The notes below the pieces were generated by a model that made no database searches, had not been told where the DNA came from, and worked only from the letters and a program-made list of their open reading frames with translations. The position numbers and the translations under genes were made by a program. From Syntrophaceae bacterium UBA6109 (lineage in GTDB: Bacteria > Desulfobacterota > Syntrophia > Syntrophales > UBA6109): 24,143 nt of DNA. The stretch covers positions 1 to 24,143 of the forward strand of contig DIWJ01000037.1 in assembly GCA_002428445.1 (NCBI GenBank). The letters run 5' to 3'. The number at the start of each line of letters is the position of its first letter. Within the stretch, counting starts at the first letter, position 1. This document shows, in pieces, positions 15,953 through 23,046 of this stretch.

Positions 15953-16273
15953 TCATTCCCAAAGCGACTGCTGCGGCACAAGGGCGGAGTGCAGGTCCGC
16001 TGCCGTCATGCCCCTCACAAGCACGGTCTTTCTTCTCGATGTCTGTCCGGCGATGATGGAGACATCGGCCTTCCTCAGACCGAGGATGCCGGCCAGGAAA
16101 CGGACGATTTCCTCGTTGGCCTTTCCCTCCACCGGCGGGGCCGCAATCCTCAGTTTCAAGGCGTCGCCGTGGAGTCCGGCGATCTCCGTCCGGCTCGCCC
16201 GCGGCACGACGTGGACCTGAACGGCTGCGCCCTTTTCCGTTTGATGGATTTCCAACCGGCCGATTTCCGGCAT
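15953..16273 (-). CDS. yggU: DUF167 / YggU family protein
   Basis: This 106-residue protein matches the YggU/DUF167 family: VVPRASRTEIAG near the N-terminus, then LRIAAPPVEGKANEEIVRFL and a QTSRRKTVLVRG strand. The family has a known small alpha/beta structure but no settled function. The frame is open far upstream (to 16636), but that extension only reads yggT out of frame. The ATG at 16273 begins the conserved protein, with GGAGG upstream at a longish spacing. It lies between yggT and murJ; yggT-yggU pairs are common in Proteobacteria and relatives. Confidence 0.92.
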   Translation of the reverse strand: MPEIGRLEIHQTEKGAAVQVHVVPRASRTEIAGLHGDALKLRIAAPPVEGKANEEIVRFLAGILGLRKADVSIIAGQTSRRKTVLVRGMTAADLHSALVPQQSLWE

Positions 16274-16308
16274 GGCGTTTTCTTCGCCTCCGCGGCGTCC
16301 GTCACTTT

Positions 16309-16608
16309 CTACCGCATGCGCACCGCGATCTCGATCAGGGTCTGAACCAGGAACTGCTGAAGGAAGAGGATGACGACGATCACGATGACCGGCGAAAAGT
16401 CGATGCCGAAGCCGCCGACGGGAAGCCGCCGCCGGATGGCCCCGAGCACCGGCTCGGTCACCTGGTAGAGCAGGCGGACGATGGGGTTGTAGGGGTCGGG
16501 ATTCACCCAGGACAGGATCGCCCGGATGATGATGACCCAGAGGTACATCGTGAGCAGGAGGTCGAGAATCTTGGCCGCGGCAGCAAGAAAGTTTCCCAGG
16601 ACGAACAT
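16309..16608 (-). CDS. yggT: YggT family membrane protein
   Basis: This 99-residue protein has two hydrophobic clusters (~8-32 and ~70-92) around a conserved polar loop with SWVNPDPYNPIVRLLYQVTEP, the YggT signature. The family is a small integral membrane protein, single-repeat here (some homologues carry two). It has been linked to cell-division or osmotic functions, but no mechanism is established. An AGGA-type site precedes the ATG. It sits 24 bases after the hydrolase gene and 35 before yggU. Confidence 0.93.
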   Translation of the reverse strand: MFVLGNFLAAAAKILDLLLTMYLWVIIIRAILSWVNPDPYNPIVRLLYQVTEPVLGAIRRRLPVGGFGIDFSPVIVIVVILFLQQFLVQTLIEIAVRMR

Positions 16609-16632
16609 GGATTTCCATCCTTCCCGATAAAG

Positions 16633-17409
16633 TCAATCAAGGGTGTCGACGAAGGCGCACAGAATCCGGTTAAACGCCTCCGGCTCTTCCATCATGACGA
16701 AGTGCCCGGCGTTTTCGACCAGTTCCAGCCGCGCCCCCGGTATCCGCCTTTCCAGATCCTGCGACAGGGAAGGCGGCGTCATCTTGTCTTCCGTTCCGCA
16801 GACGATCAGTGCCGGGATGCGTATATCGCCGGCCTCCGCCGCGACGTCGAAGCGGCCGCAGGCAGCGAGGTTCCTGTAGAGGACATCGGTATTGAGATCG
16901 CAAAGCCTCCCTGCGAGGACCGACCCGATGCGTTCGCGGTTCTTCTTGGCGACGGCAAAGCGCGGGATCATGGCGACGATGGCGGCCGGATCGCTCTTGA
17001 GTCCCGTCAGGATCGTCGGATTGACCGGCATCTTCGCACCGCCGCCGACGAGAACGATGCCGCCGAGCCGCTCGCCGTGTCGCAGCGCAAAGGCGAGCGT
17101 GATGGCCGCGCCGATGGAGTGGCCGACGAGGACCGGCTTTTCGAAGGGCAGTAGGTCCAGCAGTCCCTTCACCCAGGGGATATGGAACGCGATCTCCCCC
17201 GGGGTGTCCCCCGATGATGCGCCGTGTCCGGGAAAATCCGGTGCGGCGATATCGTAGTGGTCTTTCAGCCGGCCGTACTGGTGCGCCCAGACGGTATGAT
17301 CGCCGCTCGATCCGTGAAGGAAAACGAGCGACCGGCCGCGCGGCGCGTCCTCATGAAGGGCGACCCGGCAGGCGATGGTTTGTCCCTCGATGGCGAAGGT
17401 GCGAAGCAT
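16633..17409 (-). CDS. alpha/beta-fold hydrolase
   Basis: This 258-residue protein has a complete alpha/beta hydrolase set: oxyanion segment FLHGSSGDH, nucleophile elbow GHSIGAA, acid in CGTEDKMTPP and histidine in NAGHF near the C-terminus. It has no signal peptide, so it is cytoplasmic. The substrate cannot be read from the sequence; relatives include carboxylesterases, lactonases and ring-fission hydrolases. The open frame extends 60 codons further (to 17589), but the ATG at 17409 has GGAGGA about six bases upstream, and the upstream residues look non-coding. It is the first gene of the run leading to serS and is divergent from proC across ~200 bases. Confidence 0.88.
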   Translation of the reverse strand: MLRTFAIEGQTIACRVALHEDAPRGRSLVFLHGSSGDHTVWAHQYGRLKDHYDIAAPDFPGHGASSGDTPGEIAFHIPWVKGLLDLLPFEKPVLVGHSIGAAITLAFALRHGERLGGIVLVGGGAKMPVNPTILTGLKSDPAAIVAMIPRFAVAKKNRERIGSVLAGRLCDLNTDVLYRNLAACGRFDVAAEAGDIRIPALIVCGTEDKMTPPSLSQDLERRIPGARLELVENAGHFVMMEEPEAFNRILCAFVDTLD

Positions 17410-17610
17410 GCAATTCCTCCATGGTCGTCGGCTGCCTTGATGCCTAACATATCGGCGGACCGATGTGCAAACGGAAATCGGCCGGCTTCCCGGGCGGAGC
17501 GCCGTCATGACAAGGCGGGACGGGAGCATCTTTCGTATTGACAGGATCGTGCCGATGGGGGCAGAAAGCATCGAGCAGGATATCCGCATTCAAAGAAGGA
17601 GGGTCGGACC

Positions 17611-18432
17611 ATGGCATTGGATAAGAAAGTGGGGATGATCGGCGGAGGAAAGATGGGGAGCGCTCTGATCGGCGGCATGATATCCGCCGGGGTGATCGAA
17701 CCTCGTAACATCACCGTATCCGATGTGATGGCCGAACGCCTCAACGACCTGAAGAAGAGCTTCGGCGTGAAGGCCGTGAACGACAACGGCCGGGCTTTGA
17801 AGGCCGCGGACATTCTGATTCTGGCGGTCAAACCCCAGAATGTCGCCGGTGTCCTCGAAGAAATCCGCGGAGCGATCGACAGGAAGACGCTTCTTCTTTC
17901 TATTGCCGCCGGCATCCCGACCCGCTTCATCGAGGAACGGATGGAAAAGGGCGCGCGTGTGGTGCGGGTCATGCCGAACACGCCGGCGCTGGTAGGCGAG
18001 GGGATGGCGGCGATTGCGGGCGGGCGCGCCGCGACCGGGAAGGATGTGCGGCTCGTCGAGCAGATCTTCGCGACCGTCGGGAAGGCGGTCATCCTGAAGG
18101 AGGATCTCCTGGATGCCGTGACCGGGTTAAGCGGAAGCGGACCCGCCTACGGCTTCGTCATGATCGAAGCCCTGGCCGACGCCGGAGTGCGCATGGGATT
18201 GAGCCGCGACGTGGCGCTGCAGCTTGCCGCGCAGACGCTGCTTGGCGCGGCCAAGATGTTTCTCGTCACCGGAAAGCACCCCGCCGAGCTGAAGGACATG
18301 GTGGCGTCCCCCGCCGGGAGCACGATCGCGGGACTTCAGGCCCTCGAAGAGGGGAAACTCCGGGCGACGCTCATGGCGGCCGTCGAGGCGGCCACCCTGC
18401 GGTCGCGCGAGCTGGGCGAGACCGTCCGCTGA
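17611..18432 (+). CDS. proC: pyrroline-5-carboxylate reductase
   Basis: This 273-residue enzyme catalyses the last step of proline synthesis, reducing 1-pyrroline-5-carboxylate with NAD(P)H. The Rossmann motif GMIGGGKMGSALIGGM is at the N-terminus. The C-terminal dimerisation and substrate region has LSGSGPAYGF and the signature SPAGSTIAGLQALEEGKLR. GGAGG lies eight bases before the ATG. It is the only rightward gene of the core half. A TTGACA occurs at 17538-17543, but no matching -10 follows, so its promoter is unresolved. It converges on rng with only five bases between the stops and no terminator in the gap. Confidence 0.96.
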   Translation: MALDKKVGMIGGGKMGSALIGGMISAGVIEPRNITVSDVMAERLNDLKKSFGVKAVNDNGRALKAADILILAVKPQNVAGVLEEIRGAIDRKTLLLSIAAGIPTRFIEERMEKGARVVRVMPNTPALVGEGMAAIAGGRAATGKDVRLVEQIFATVGKAVILKEDLLDAVTGLSGSGPAYGFVMIEALADAGVRMGLSRDVALQLAAQTLLGAAKMFLVTGKHPAELKDMVASPAGSTIAGLQALEEGKLRATLMAAVEAATLRSRELGETVR

Positions 18433-18437
18433 CGGTT

Positions 18438-20372
18438 TCAGTCCTCCGATTCGAAGGCCTGCTGAAGAAGCTTCAGTAGATCGCTCCGATCGCCGCGAGG
18501 TCCCTTTTCCGCCGGGGCCGGTTTTGCCGGTTCGACGGAAGGAGGGGGCGCCGAGGATGCGTCCGGAGGCGTTGCGCTTGCAGGCGGGGCAGTGCCGGCC
18601 GGCGTCTCAGCCGCCTTGATCATGCCCGGGGCATGCTCGGCTTCTTCAGGCGCCTTCTGTTCCGCCTTTTTTGCGCCGGATCTCCGGCGGCGATGCCTGG
18701 GTCTCCGGCGGCTCTTCTTGACCGTTCCCTCCGGCGGCTGCGCGGCGCGTTCCTCGGGCCGTTCCTCAGTCTTCCTGGCGGCGCGTTCTTCCTCCTCGGC
18801 CGGCGTTGCCTCGTCTTCCGTTTCCGCTTCCACCCCGCCTTCCACGACCGGATGCGCCTCCGGTTCCGCCGGCGTTTCGGAGGGGGTTTCCTTGATGGTC
18901 GTTTCGATCCGGATCTCGTCCCAGGTCATGTCCGGGCTTCCGCAGATGTGAATGGACATGTCGTACGTCGCTTCCAGCCCGGCCAGCTCATTCCGCTTGT
19001 GATTGAGGAGATAGTCCGCGACCGGGGCCGGAAGGGTGACCCGGAAGGCGGCGTAGGTGCCCTTGACGGCCTGCGTCGTGATCTTCCGCAGCGCGCCGAG
19101 GGCCGCGTATTCCAGGGAAGGTCTCGTTCCCGTGCCGCGGCAGTGGGGACAGGCGGTGTAGCTGATCTCCTGGATGGTGGATTGCTTCTTCTGGCGCGAC
19201 AGTTCGAGGATGCCGAACTTCGAGATGTGGGCAAGCTGGACACGCGCCCGGTCGACGCTCATCGCCTTCTTGAACGCCTTTTCGATCTCGGCGACGTTCT
19301 TGCGGTCCATCATGTCGATGAAGTCGATGACGATGAGCCCCCCGAGGTCGCGGAGCCGGAGCTGGCGCGCGATTTCCTCGGCGGCATCGAGATTCGTCTT
19401 GAAGGCGGTCTCCTCGACGTTGCGCTTGTGGGAGGCCTTGCCGGAATTGACGTCGATCGTGATCATGGCTTCTGTCGGGCTGATGACGATGTGGCCGCCG
19501 GAACGCAGATCCACCCGCTCCTGGTAGATCGCCTTGATCTGATCTTCCAGCTGGAACTTGTCGAAGAGGGGGACCTTGTCCTTGTAAAGCTTGATGATCC
19601 TCATGGTGCGGGGGGAGACGGCCTTGCAGTAGGCGCGGACCTTGCGGAAGGTCTCCATCTCGTCCACGAGGATCTCCTGAATCTCGGAGGTGAAGTAGTC
19701 CCGAACGGAACGGACGCCGAAGTCGCTCTCCTGATAGATGAGGGCCGGGGCGCAGGTGGTTTCGGCGCGCTTGACGATCTCCTTCCAGAGGCGCCAGAGA
19801 TGCTGGTAATCCCGGGAAAGCTCCTGCTTGGTGCGGTTCATGCCCGCCGTCCGGACGATGAACCCGGCATCCTCCTCCACCTTGATCTGCTCCACCAGCG
19901 CCTTGAGCCGCTTGCGGTCCTCTTCATCCTCGATCTTGCGCGAGATGCCGCCTCCCGGCTTGTTGGGCAGGAGAACGAGGTAGCGGCCGGGAAGGGAGAT
20001 ATACGTCGTCAGCAGGGCGCCCTTGCGCTCCCCGACTTCCCGGAGCACCTGGACGAGTACCGTCTGCCCCACCTTGAGGGTGTGCCTGCCGCGGGAATTC
20101 CCATCCTTGCCGTCCTTCCCGTTGTCTTTCGCCTCGCCGAAGTATTCCGGGCTCACATCCCGCAGGGGGAGGAAGCCGTCCTTCTTGCCGCCGTGGTTCA
20201 CGAAGGCCGCCTGCAGGCCTCTCTCCACCTTCATCACGGTTCCCTTGTAGATGTTTCCCGTGATGGGCTCCCGGACGGCCATCTGGATATTGTATTCGAT
20301 GAGCTTCCCTTCATCGACGACGGCCATCCGTCTCTGCTCGTGGTGGACGGCGTTGATCAGCATCTGTTTCAT
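18438..20372 (-). CDS. rng: ribonuclease E/G family endoribonuclease with disordered tail
   Basis: This 644-residue protein starts at ATG 20372, with AAGGA eight bases upstream. The frame is open to 20519, but that extension runs into the yciO stop. An S1 RNA-binding domain (~36-125) is followed by the RNase H-like and DNase I-like catalytic parts. The metal ligands Asp307 (ITIDVNSG) and Asp350 (IVIDFIDM) are present, with the zinc-link CPHC (408-411). The core ends near residue 495, as in RNase G. Beyond it is a ~150-residue low-complexity tail: acidic, then an Arg/Lys-rich patch (~552-569), then Pro/Ala-rich, ending in a short amphipathic helix (DLLKLLQQAF). The tail resembles RNase E scaffold regions. 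It processes rRNA, tRNA and mRNA 5'-monophosphate substrates. Confidence 0.94.
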   Translation of the reverse strand: MKQMLINAVHHEQRRMAVVDEGKLIEYNIQMAVREPITGNIYKGTVMKVERGLQAAFVNHGGKKDGFLPLRDVSPEYFGEAKDNGKDGKDGNSRGRHTLKVGQTVLVQVLREVGERKGALLTTYISLPGRYLVLLPNKPGGGISRKIEDEEDRKRLKALVEQIKVEEDAGFIVRTAGMNRTKQELSRDYQHLWRLWKEIVKRAETTCAPALIYQESDFGVRSVRDYFTSEIQEILVDEMETFRKVRAYCKAVSPRTMRIIKLYKDKVPLFDKFQLEDQIKAIYQERVDLRSGGHIVISPTEAMITIDVNSGKASHKRNVEETAFKTNLDAAEEIARQLRLRDLGGLIVIDFIDMMDRKNVAEIEKAFKKAMSVDRARVQLAHISKFGILELSRQKKQSTIQEISYTACPHCRGTGTRPSLEYAALGALRKITTQAVKGTYAAFRVTLPAPVADYLLNHKRNELAGLEATYDMSIHICGSPDMTWDEIRIETTIKETPSETPAEPEAHPVVEGGVEAETEDEATPAEEEERAARKTEERPEERAAQPPEGTVKKSRRRPRHRRRRSGAKKAEQKAPEEAEHAPGMIKAAETPAGTAPPASATPPDASSAPPPSVEPAKPAPAEKGPRGDRSDLLKLLQQAFESED

Positions 20373-20499
20373 GAGTTCCATCCTTTTTTTGTATTTTTTG
20401 CATTCCCGCCGCGCCGTCCCCCATTTCGCGCTTGCGGGGCGGGGCAGGAATGTCGCGTTCCGTGTTCGATCAGCCTGTGCAAAATCCTTGATCCAGTTG

Positions 20500-21108
20500 C
20501 TACTGGAAAGAGGATACATCTCCTTTCCCGGCCCTCAGGACCTCGATCACGTCGTCCACGAGGCTGATGACGCTCGAAGGCTCCGGCGCGATCACGCCGC
20601 CGTCGAGGATGATGTCCACTCGCTTGCCATACTGTTCCGCGATCTCGCGGGGGTCGCTCATCAACTCTCCGTCGTGGGACTCCACGGACGTGCTGATGAT
20701 CGGCTGGCCGAATTCCTGGACCAGCATCAGGCAGATGCGGTTGTCGGGAACGCGGATGCCGGTGGTCTGACGCTTGGGCAGAATGATCTTCGGCACGAGA
20801 CGGGAGGCCTGGAGAATGAAGGTGTAGGGGCCGGGCAGGAGCCGCTTCATGGTCCGGTAGGCGTAGTCCGTCACGAGCGCGTAGCGGCTGATGTCCTTGA
20901 GGTCGGCGCAGACGAAACTGAGCGGCTGCTTCTTGTCGCGGTGTTTGATCTCGTAGATCCGCTCGATCGCGTGCTTGTTGTAGAGATCGCAGCCCAGGCC
21001 GTAGACCGTGTCCGTCGGATAGATGATGAGACCTCCGTCCCGGAGGACCTCGACGGCCTTCCGGATCAGGCGCAACTGCGGATTGTCGCTGTGGACCGAC
21101 AGGATCAT
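20500..21108 (-). CDS. yciO: Sua5/YciO/YrdC family protein, YciO-like
   Basis: This 202-residue protein has the YrdC-like fold. YPTDTVYGLGCD near residue 30 is the nucleotide/threonine-binding signature, and KHRDKKQPLSF is the basic loop. The length and the start DNPQLRLIRKAVEVLRDGG match the YciO subfamily rather than TsaC or two-domain Sua5. TsaC/Sua5 make threonylcarbamoyl-AMP for the t6A modification of tRNA; YciO's exact task is less settled. It lies between cimA and rng on the same strand, with a 13-bp inverted repeat overlapping its ribosome-binding region. Confidence 0.9.
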   Translation of the reverse strand: MILSVHSDNPQLRLIRKAVEVLRDGGLIIYPTDTVYGLGCDLYNKHAIERIYEIKHRDKKQPLSFVCADLKDISRYALVTDYAYRTMKRLLPGPYTFILQASRLVPKIILPKRQTTGIRVPDNRICLMLVQEFGQPIISTSVESHDGELMSDPREIAEQYGKRVDIILDGGVIAPEPSSVISLVDDVIEVLRAGKGDVSSFQ

Positions 21109-21117
21109 CCCGTTTCC

Positions 21118-21160
21118 CTTATCTTTCTGAAACCCGAATATTTTCTATCAGAAAGATAAG
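21118..21160 (-). repeat. perfect 13-bp inverted repeat between cimA and yciO
   Basis: CTTATCTTTCTGA (21118-21130) and TCAGAAAGATAAG (21148-21160) pair perfectly around a 17-base AT-rich loop. In the leftward transcript the last stem bases (AAG) merge into AAGGG, the best ribosome-binding site for yciO nine or so bases before its ATG. No U tract follows, so it is not a normal terminator. It may be an RNA processing site, a 3' end protector for cimA, or a translation control for yciO. Confidence 0.6.
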
Positions 21161-21166
21161 GTCTTA

Positions 21167-22762
21167 TCAACGAGCTTGTTTGTTGCGGTTGAGCCTGTCC
21201 TTGCTGAGCTTGTACTGGATGCTGTCCACCAGCGCATGCCAGCTCGCCTCGATGATGTTCGTCGAGACGCCGACCGTGCTCCAGATGTCGCGGTCGTCCT
21301 GTGAATCGAGCAACACGCGCACCTTCGCCGCCGTCCCTTCGCTGCCCTCCAGCGTGCGGACCTTGAAGTCCACCAGATGCATCTCGCGGATCTGCGGGTA
21401 GAACTTGGCCAGGGCCTTCCGCAGGGCGTGGTCGAGGGCATTGACGGGGCCGTTCCCTTCGGCCGCCGTCAGTTCCTCTTCCCCGCCGACGGAGACCTTC
21501 ACCATCGCCTGCGACAGTGACGCCCGGTCGCCCGTCTTCGAATTGAGGACCTGGAAGCACTCCAACCGGAAGGGTTCCTTGAAGGCGCCGGTGATCTTCT
21601 TGACCACCAGCGACAGAGAGCCGTCGGCGGCGTCGAAGGAATATCCTTCGTTCTCCATCTTCTTGATCTCCCGGACGATCTTCCGGCTGATCCGGGGATC
21701 GTCGCCGAGGGGAATCCCCAGTTCCCTGGCCTTGTAATCGATGTTGCTTTTTCCGGCCAGGTCCGAGACGAGAACGCGGCGCTCGTTGCCCACGCGCTCG
21801 GGGGCGATGTGCTCATAGGCGGCGCTGTTCTTGATGATGGCGCTGACGTGGACGCCCCCCTTGTGGGCGAAGGCGCTGCGCCCGACGAAGGGGCGGCTGC
21901 GAAGCGGTTTCACATTGGCCGTTTCGCTCACGAAGTTCGAAAGAGCGGTCAACTGCGGCAGGGAGGATTCGGGGAGACAGCGGAGGCCCATCTTCAGCTG
22001 CAGATTTGCGACGACCGGAATCAGGTCGGCGTTCCCGCATCGCTCCCCCAGGCCGTTGATCGTGCCCTGGACCATCCGCGCGCCCAGGCGGACCGCCGTG
22101 AGGGTGTTGGCGACGGCCAGGTCTCCATCGTTGTGGGTATGGATGCCGGTCCGTTCCGCGGGGATCAGCGACAGGACCTCTCCGGCGATGGCGGCGATCT
22201 CGTGCGGAAGCGTGCCGCCATTGGTATCGCACAGGACGATCCAGTCCGCGCCGGCGGAGAGCGCCGTCTCGACGGTCTTGCAGGCGTATTCCGGGGAGTT
22301 CTTGAAACCGTCGAAGAAGTGCTCGGCGTCGTAGACGACTTCCTTTCCCCGGGCCTTCAGGTATTCGACGGACTCCCGGATCATGAGGAGATTCTCCGCA
22401 AGCGGGATGTTCAGGATCTCGTGAAGATGGAGGTCCCAGGATTTGCCGAAGATGGTGACGACCGCCGTCCCCGCCTTCAGCAGGGTCTGGATGTTCCGGC
22501 ACCGGGAGGGGCGGGTCCGGGGCCTGCGGGTGCTGCCGAAAGCCGAGAGCTTCGCCTGCCGGAAGGGGGTGGCCTTGGCGAGCTCGAAGAAACGCATGTC
22601 CTTCGGATTGGAACCGGGCCATCCGCCTTCGATGTACGGAAATCCCAGTTCGTCGAGGCGCAGCGCGATCCGCAGTTTTTCCTCCGCGGAAAAGTTGATC
22701 CGCTCGCCCTGGTTCCCGTCGCGAAGCGTGGTGTCGTAGATCCTTACCGGTCTTTCTTTCAT
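21167..22762 (-). CDS. cimA: (R)-citramalate synthase
   Basis: This 531-residue enzyme condenses pyruvate with acetyl-CoA to (R)-citramalate, opening the threonine-independent route to isoleucine. It has the DRE-TIM metallolyase motifs: YDTTLRDGNQGE at the start, HTHNDGDLAVAN for metal binding, and NGLGERCGNADL. CRNIQTLLKAGTAVVTIFGKSWDLH is typical of CimA rather than LeuA or homocitrate synthase. The C-terminal ~130 residues are a LeuA-type allosteric domain, normally for feedback by isoleucine. The frame is open to 22837, but the ATG at 22762 follows GGAGG by five bases, and the extension would run through the attenuator hairpin. An Ile-rich leader peptide and terminator immediately upstream point to attenuation control. 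Confidence 0.94.
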   Translation of the reverse strand: MKERPVRIYDTTLRDGNQGERINFSAEEKLRIALRLDELGFPYIEGGWPGSNPKDMRFFELAKATPFRQAKLSAFGSTRRPRTRPSRCRNIQTLLKAGTAVVTIFGKSWDLHLHEILNIPLAENLLMIRESVEYLKARGKEVVYDAEHFFDGFKNSPEYACKTVETALSAGADWIVLCDTNGGTLPHEIAAIAGEVLSLIPAERTGIHTHNDGDLAVANTLTAVRLGARMVQGTINGLGERCGNADLIPVVANLQLKMGLRCLPESSLPQLTALSNFVSETANVKPLRSRPFVGRSAFAHKGGVHVSAIIKNSAAYEHIAPERVGNERRVLVSDLAGKSNIDYKARELGIPLGDDPRISRKIVREIKKMENEGYSFDAADGSLSLVVKKITGAFKEPFRLECFQVLNSKTGDRASLSQAMVKVSVGGEEELTAAEGNGPVNALDHALRKALAKFYPQIREMHLVDFKVRTLEGSEGTAAKVRVLLDSQDDRDIWSTVGVSTNIIEASWHALVDSIQYKLSKDRLNRNKQAR

Positions 22763-22770
22763 GGCTTCCT

Positions 22771-22813
22771 CCGAAAATAAAAAACCGTTACCAGGAGGCC
22801 TGATAACGGTTTT
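22771..22813 (-). terminator. attenuator terminator hairpin before cimA
   Basis: In the leftward transcript AAAACCGTTATCAGG (22813-22799) pairs with CCTGGTAACGGTTTT (22795-22781), a 15-bp stem with one G-U pair and a CCT loop. TTTTTTATTTT follows (the T run overlaps the lower stem). It lies between the leader peptide stop and the cimA ribosome-binding site, so it would end transcription before cimA unless disrupted. Confidence 0.88.
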
Positions 22814-22833
22814 GCTGTGAGTGTGTGCGGATG

Positions 22834-22929
22834 TCACGAAGCGGCGGTCAGGTCTCCACGGTATGCGGGCCCGGTAATGATGCCCGCGGGAATAATGGAT
22901 ATGACGATGCCGATCGTGATCTTCGTCAT
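22834..22929 (-). CDS. Ile-rich leader peptide of the cimA attenuator
   Basis: This 31-codon frame starts at ATG 22929, with AGGA eight bases upstream, and ends TGA at 22836-22834. It encodes eight isoleucines (positions 4, 6, 8, 10, 12, 13, 17, 18) plus Val9, all in the first 18 codons, using ATC, ATT and one ATA. Thr is also frequent. No such density is expected by chance, and the product is too short for a normal enzyme. The codons sit 27 or so bases after the expected transcription start and ~20 bases before a terminator hairpin. By analogy with the leaders of ilv, leu, thr and his operons, ribosome stalling at Ile codons when Ile-tRNA is scarce should allow readthrough into cimA. Too short for most gene finders. 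Confidence 0.82.
   Translation of the reverse strand: MTKITIGIVISIIPAGIITGPAYRGDLTAAS
22865..22887 (-). promoter_or_regulatory. pause-type hairpin within the leader peptide
   Basis: In the transcript GCGGGC (codons 15-16) pairs with GCCCGC (codons 20-22) around an 11-base loop that holds the Ile17-Ile18 codons. A ribosome stalled at the Ile run would melt it. CCTGA in codons 26-28 is also complementary to TCAGG in the terminator's 5' arm, a possible short antiterminator contact. Pairings are seen; their role is inference. Confidence 0.45.
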
Positions 22930-22962
22930 GCTGCCTGTCCTTCCCCCTTTCGAGGAGGGTTC

Positions 22963-22991
22963 CCTATAGAATGCCGCCTTTTATTTGTCAA
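22963..22991 (-). promoter_or_regulatory. sigma70-type promoter of the leader-cimA transcript
   Basis: On the minus strand TTGACA (22991-22986) and TATAGG (22968-22963) are 17 bases apart. Transcription would start near 22956, giving a short leader before the leader-peptide ATG. The promoter begins only five bases after the polX terminator's T run. Confidence 0.75.
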
Positions 22992-22996
22992 CAGCT

Positions 22997-23034
22997 AAAA
23001 AAATCCCGCCCGGCTCTCCGGGGCAACCCGGCGG
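22997..23034 (-). terminator. terminator of polX
   Basis: Reading leftward from the polX stop, CCGCC (23034-23030) pairs with GGCGG (23010-23006), with an internal CCCGG/CCGGG stem. The structure is followed by ATTTTTTT (seven T at 23003-22997). It is a standard intrinsic terminator 13 bases past the gene, separating polX from cimA. Confidence 0.75.
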
Positions 23035-23046
23035 CGGATGCGCCGG

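Noticed and set aside
13690..16056. 788-codon open frame on the plus strand
   Set aside because: It crosses the J-protein, murJ and yggU antisense. Its composition (very rich in Arg, Asp, Glu, Gly) is typical of a GC-rich shadow frame.
16274..16636. N-terminal extension of yggU
   Set aside because: The extension reads yggT out of frame. The conserved DUF167 protein begins at the ATG at 16273.
17538..17543. TTGACA as the proC -35 box
   Set aside because: No plausible -10 hexamer lies 16-18 bases downstream, so no promoter is called.
20373..20519. N-terminal extension of rng
   Set aside because: It overlaps the end of yciO and contains no conserved residues; the ATG at 20372 has a good ribosome-binding site.
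18633..20567. 644-codon open frame on the plus strand
   Set aside because: It is antisense to rng across its whole length and has no recognisable domain. Long antisense frames are common in GC-rich coding DNA.
21809..22780. 323-codon open frame on the plus strand
   Set aside because: Antisense to cimA and running into its attenuator; no domain visible.
22763..22837. N-terminal extension of cimA
   Set aside because: It would translate through the attenuator terminator hairpin; the family start MKERPVRIYDTTLRDG follows a strong Shine-Dalgarno at 22762.
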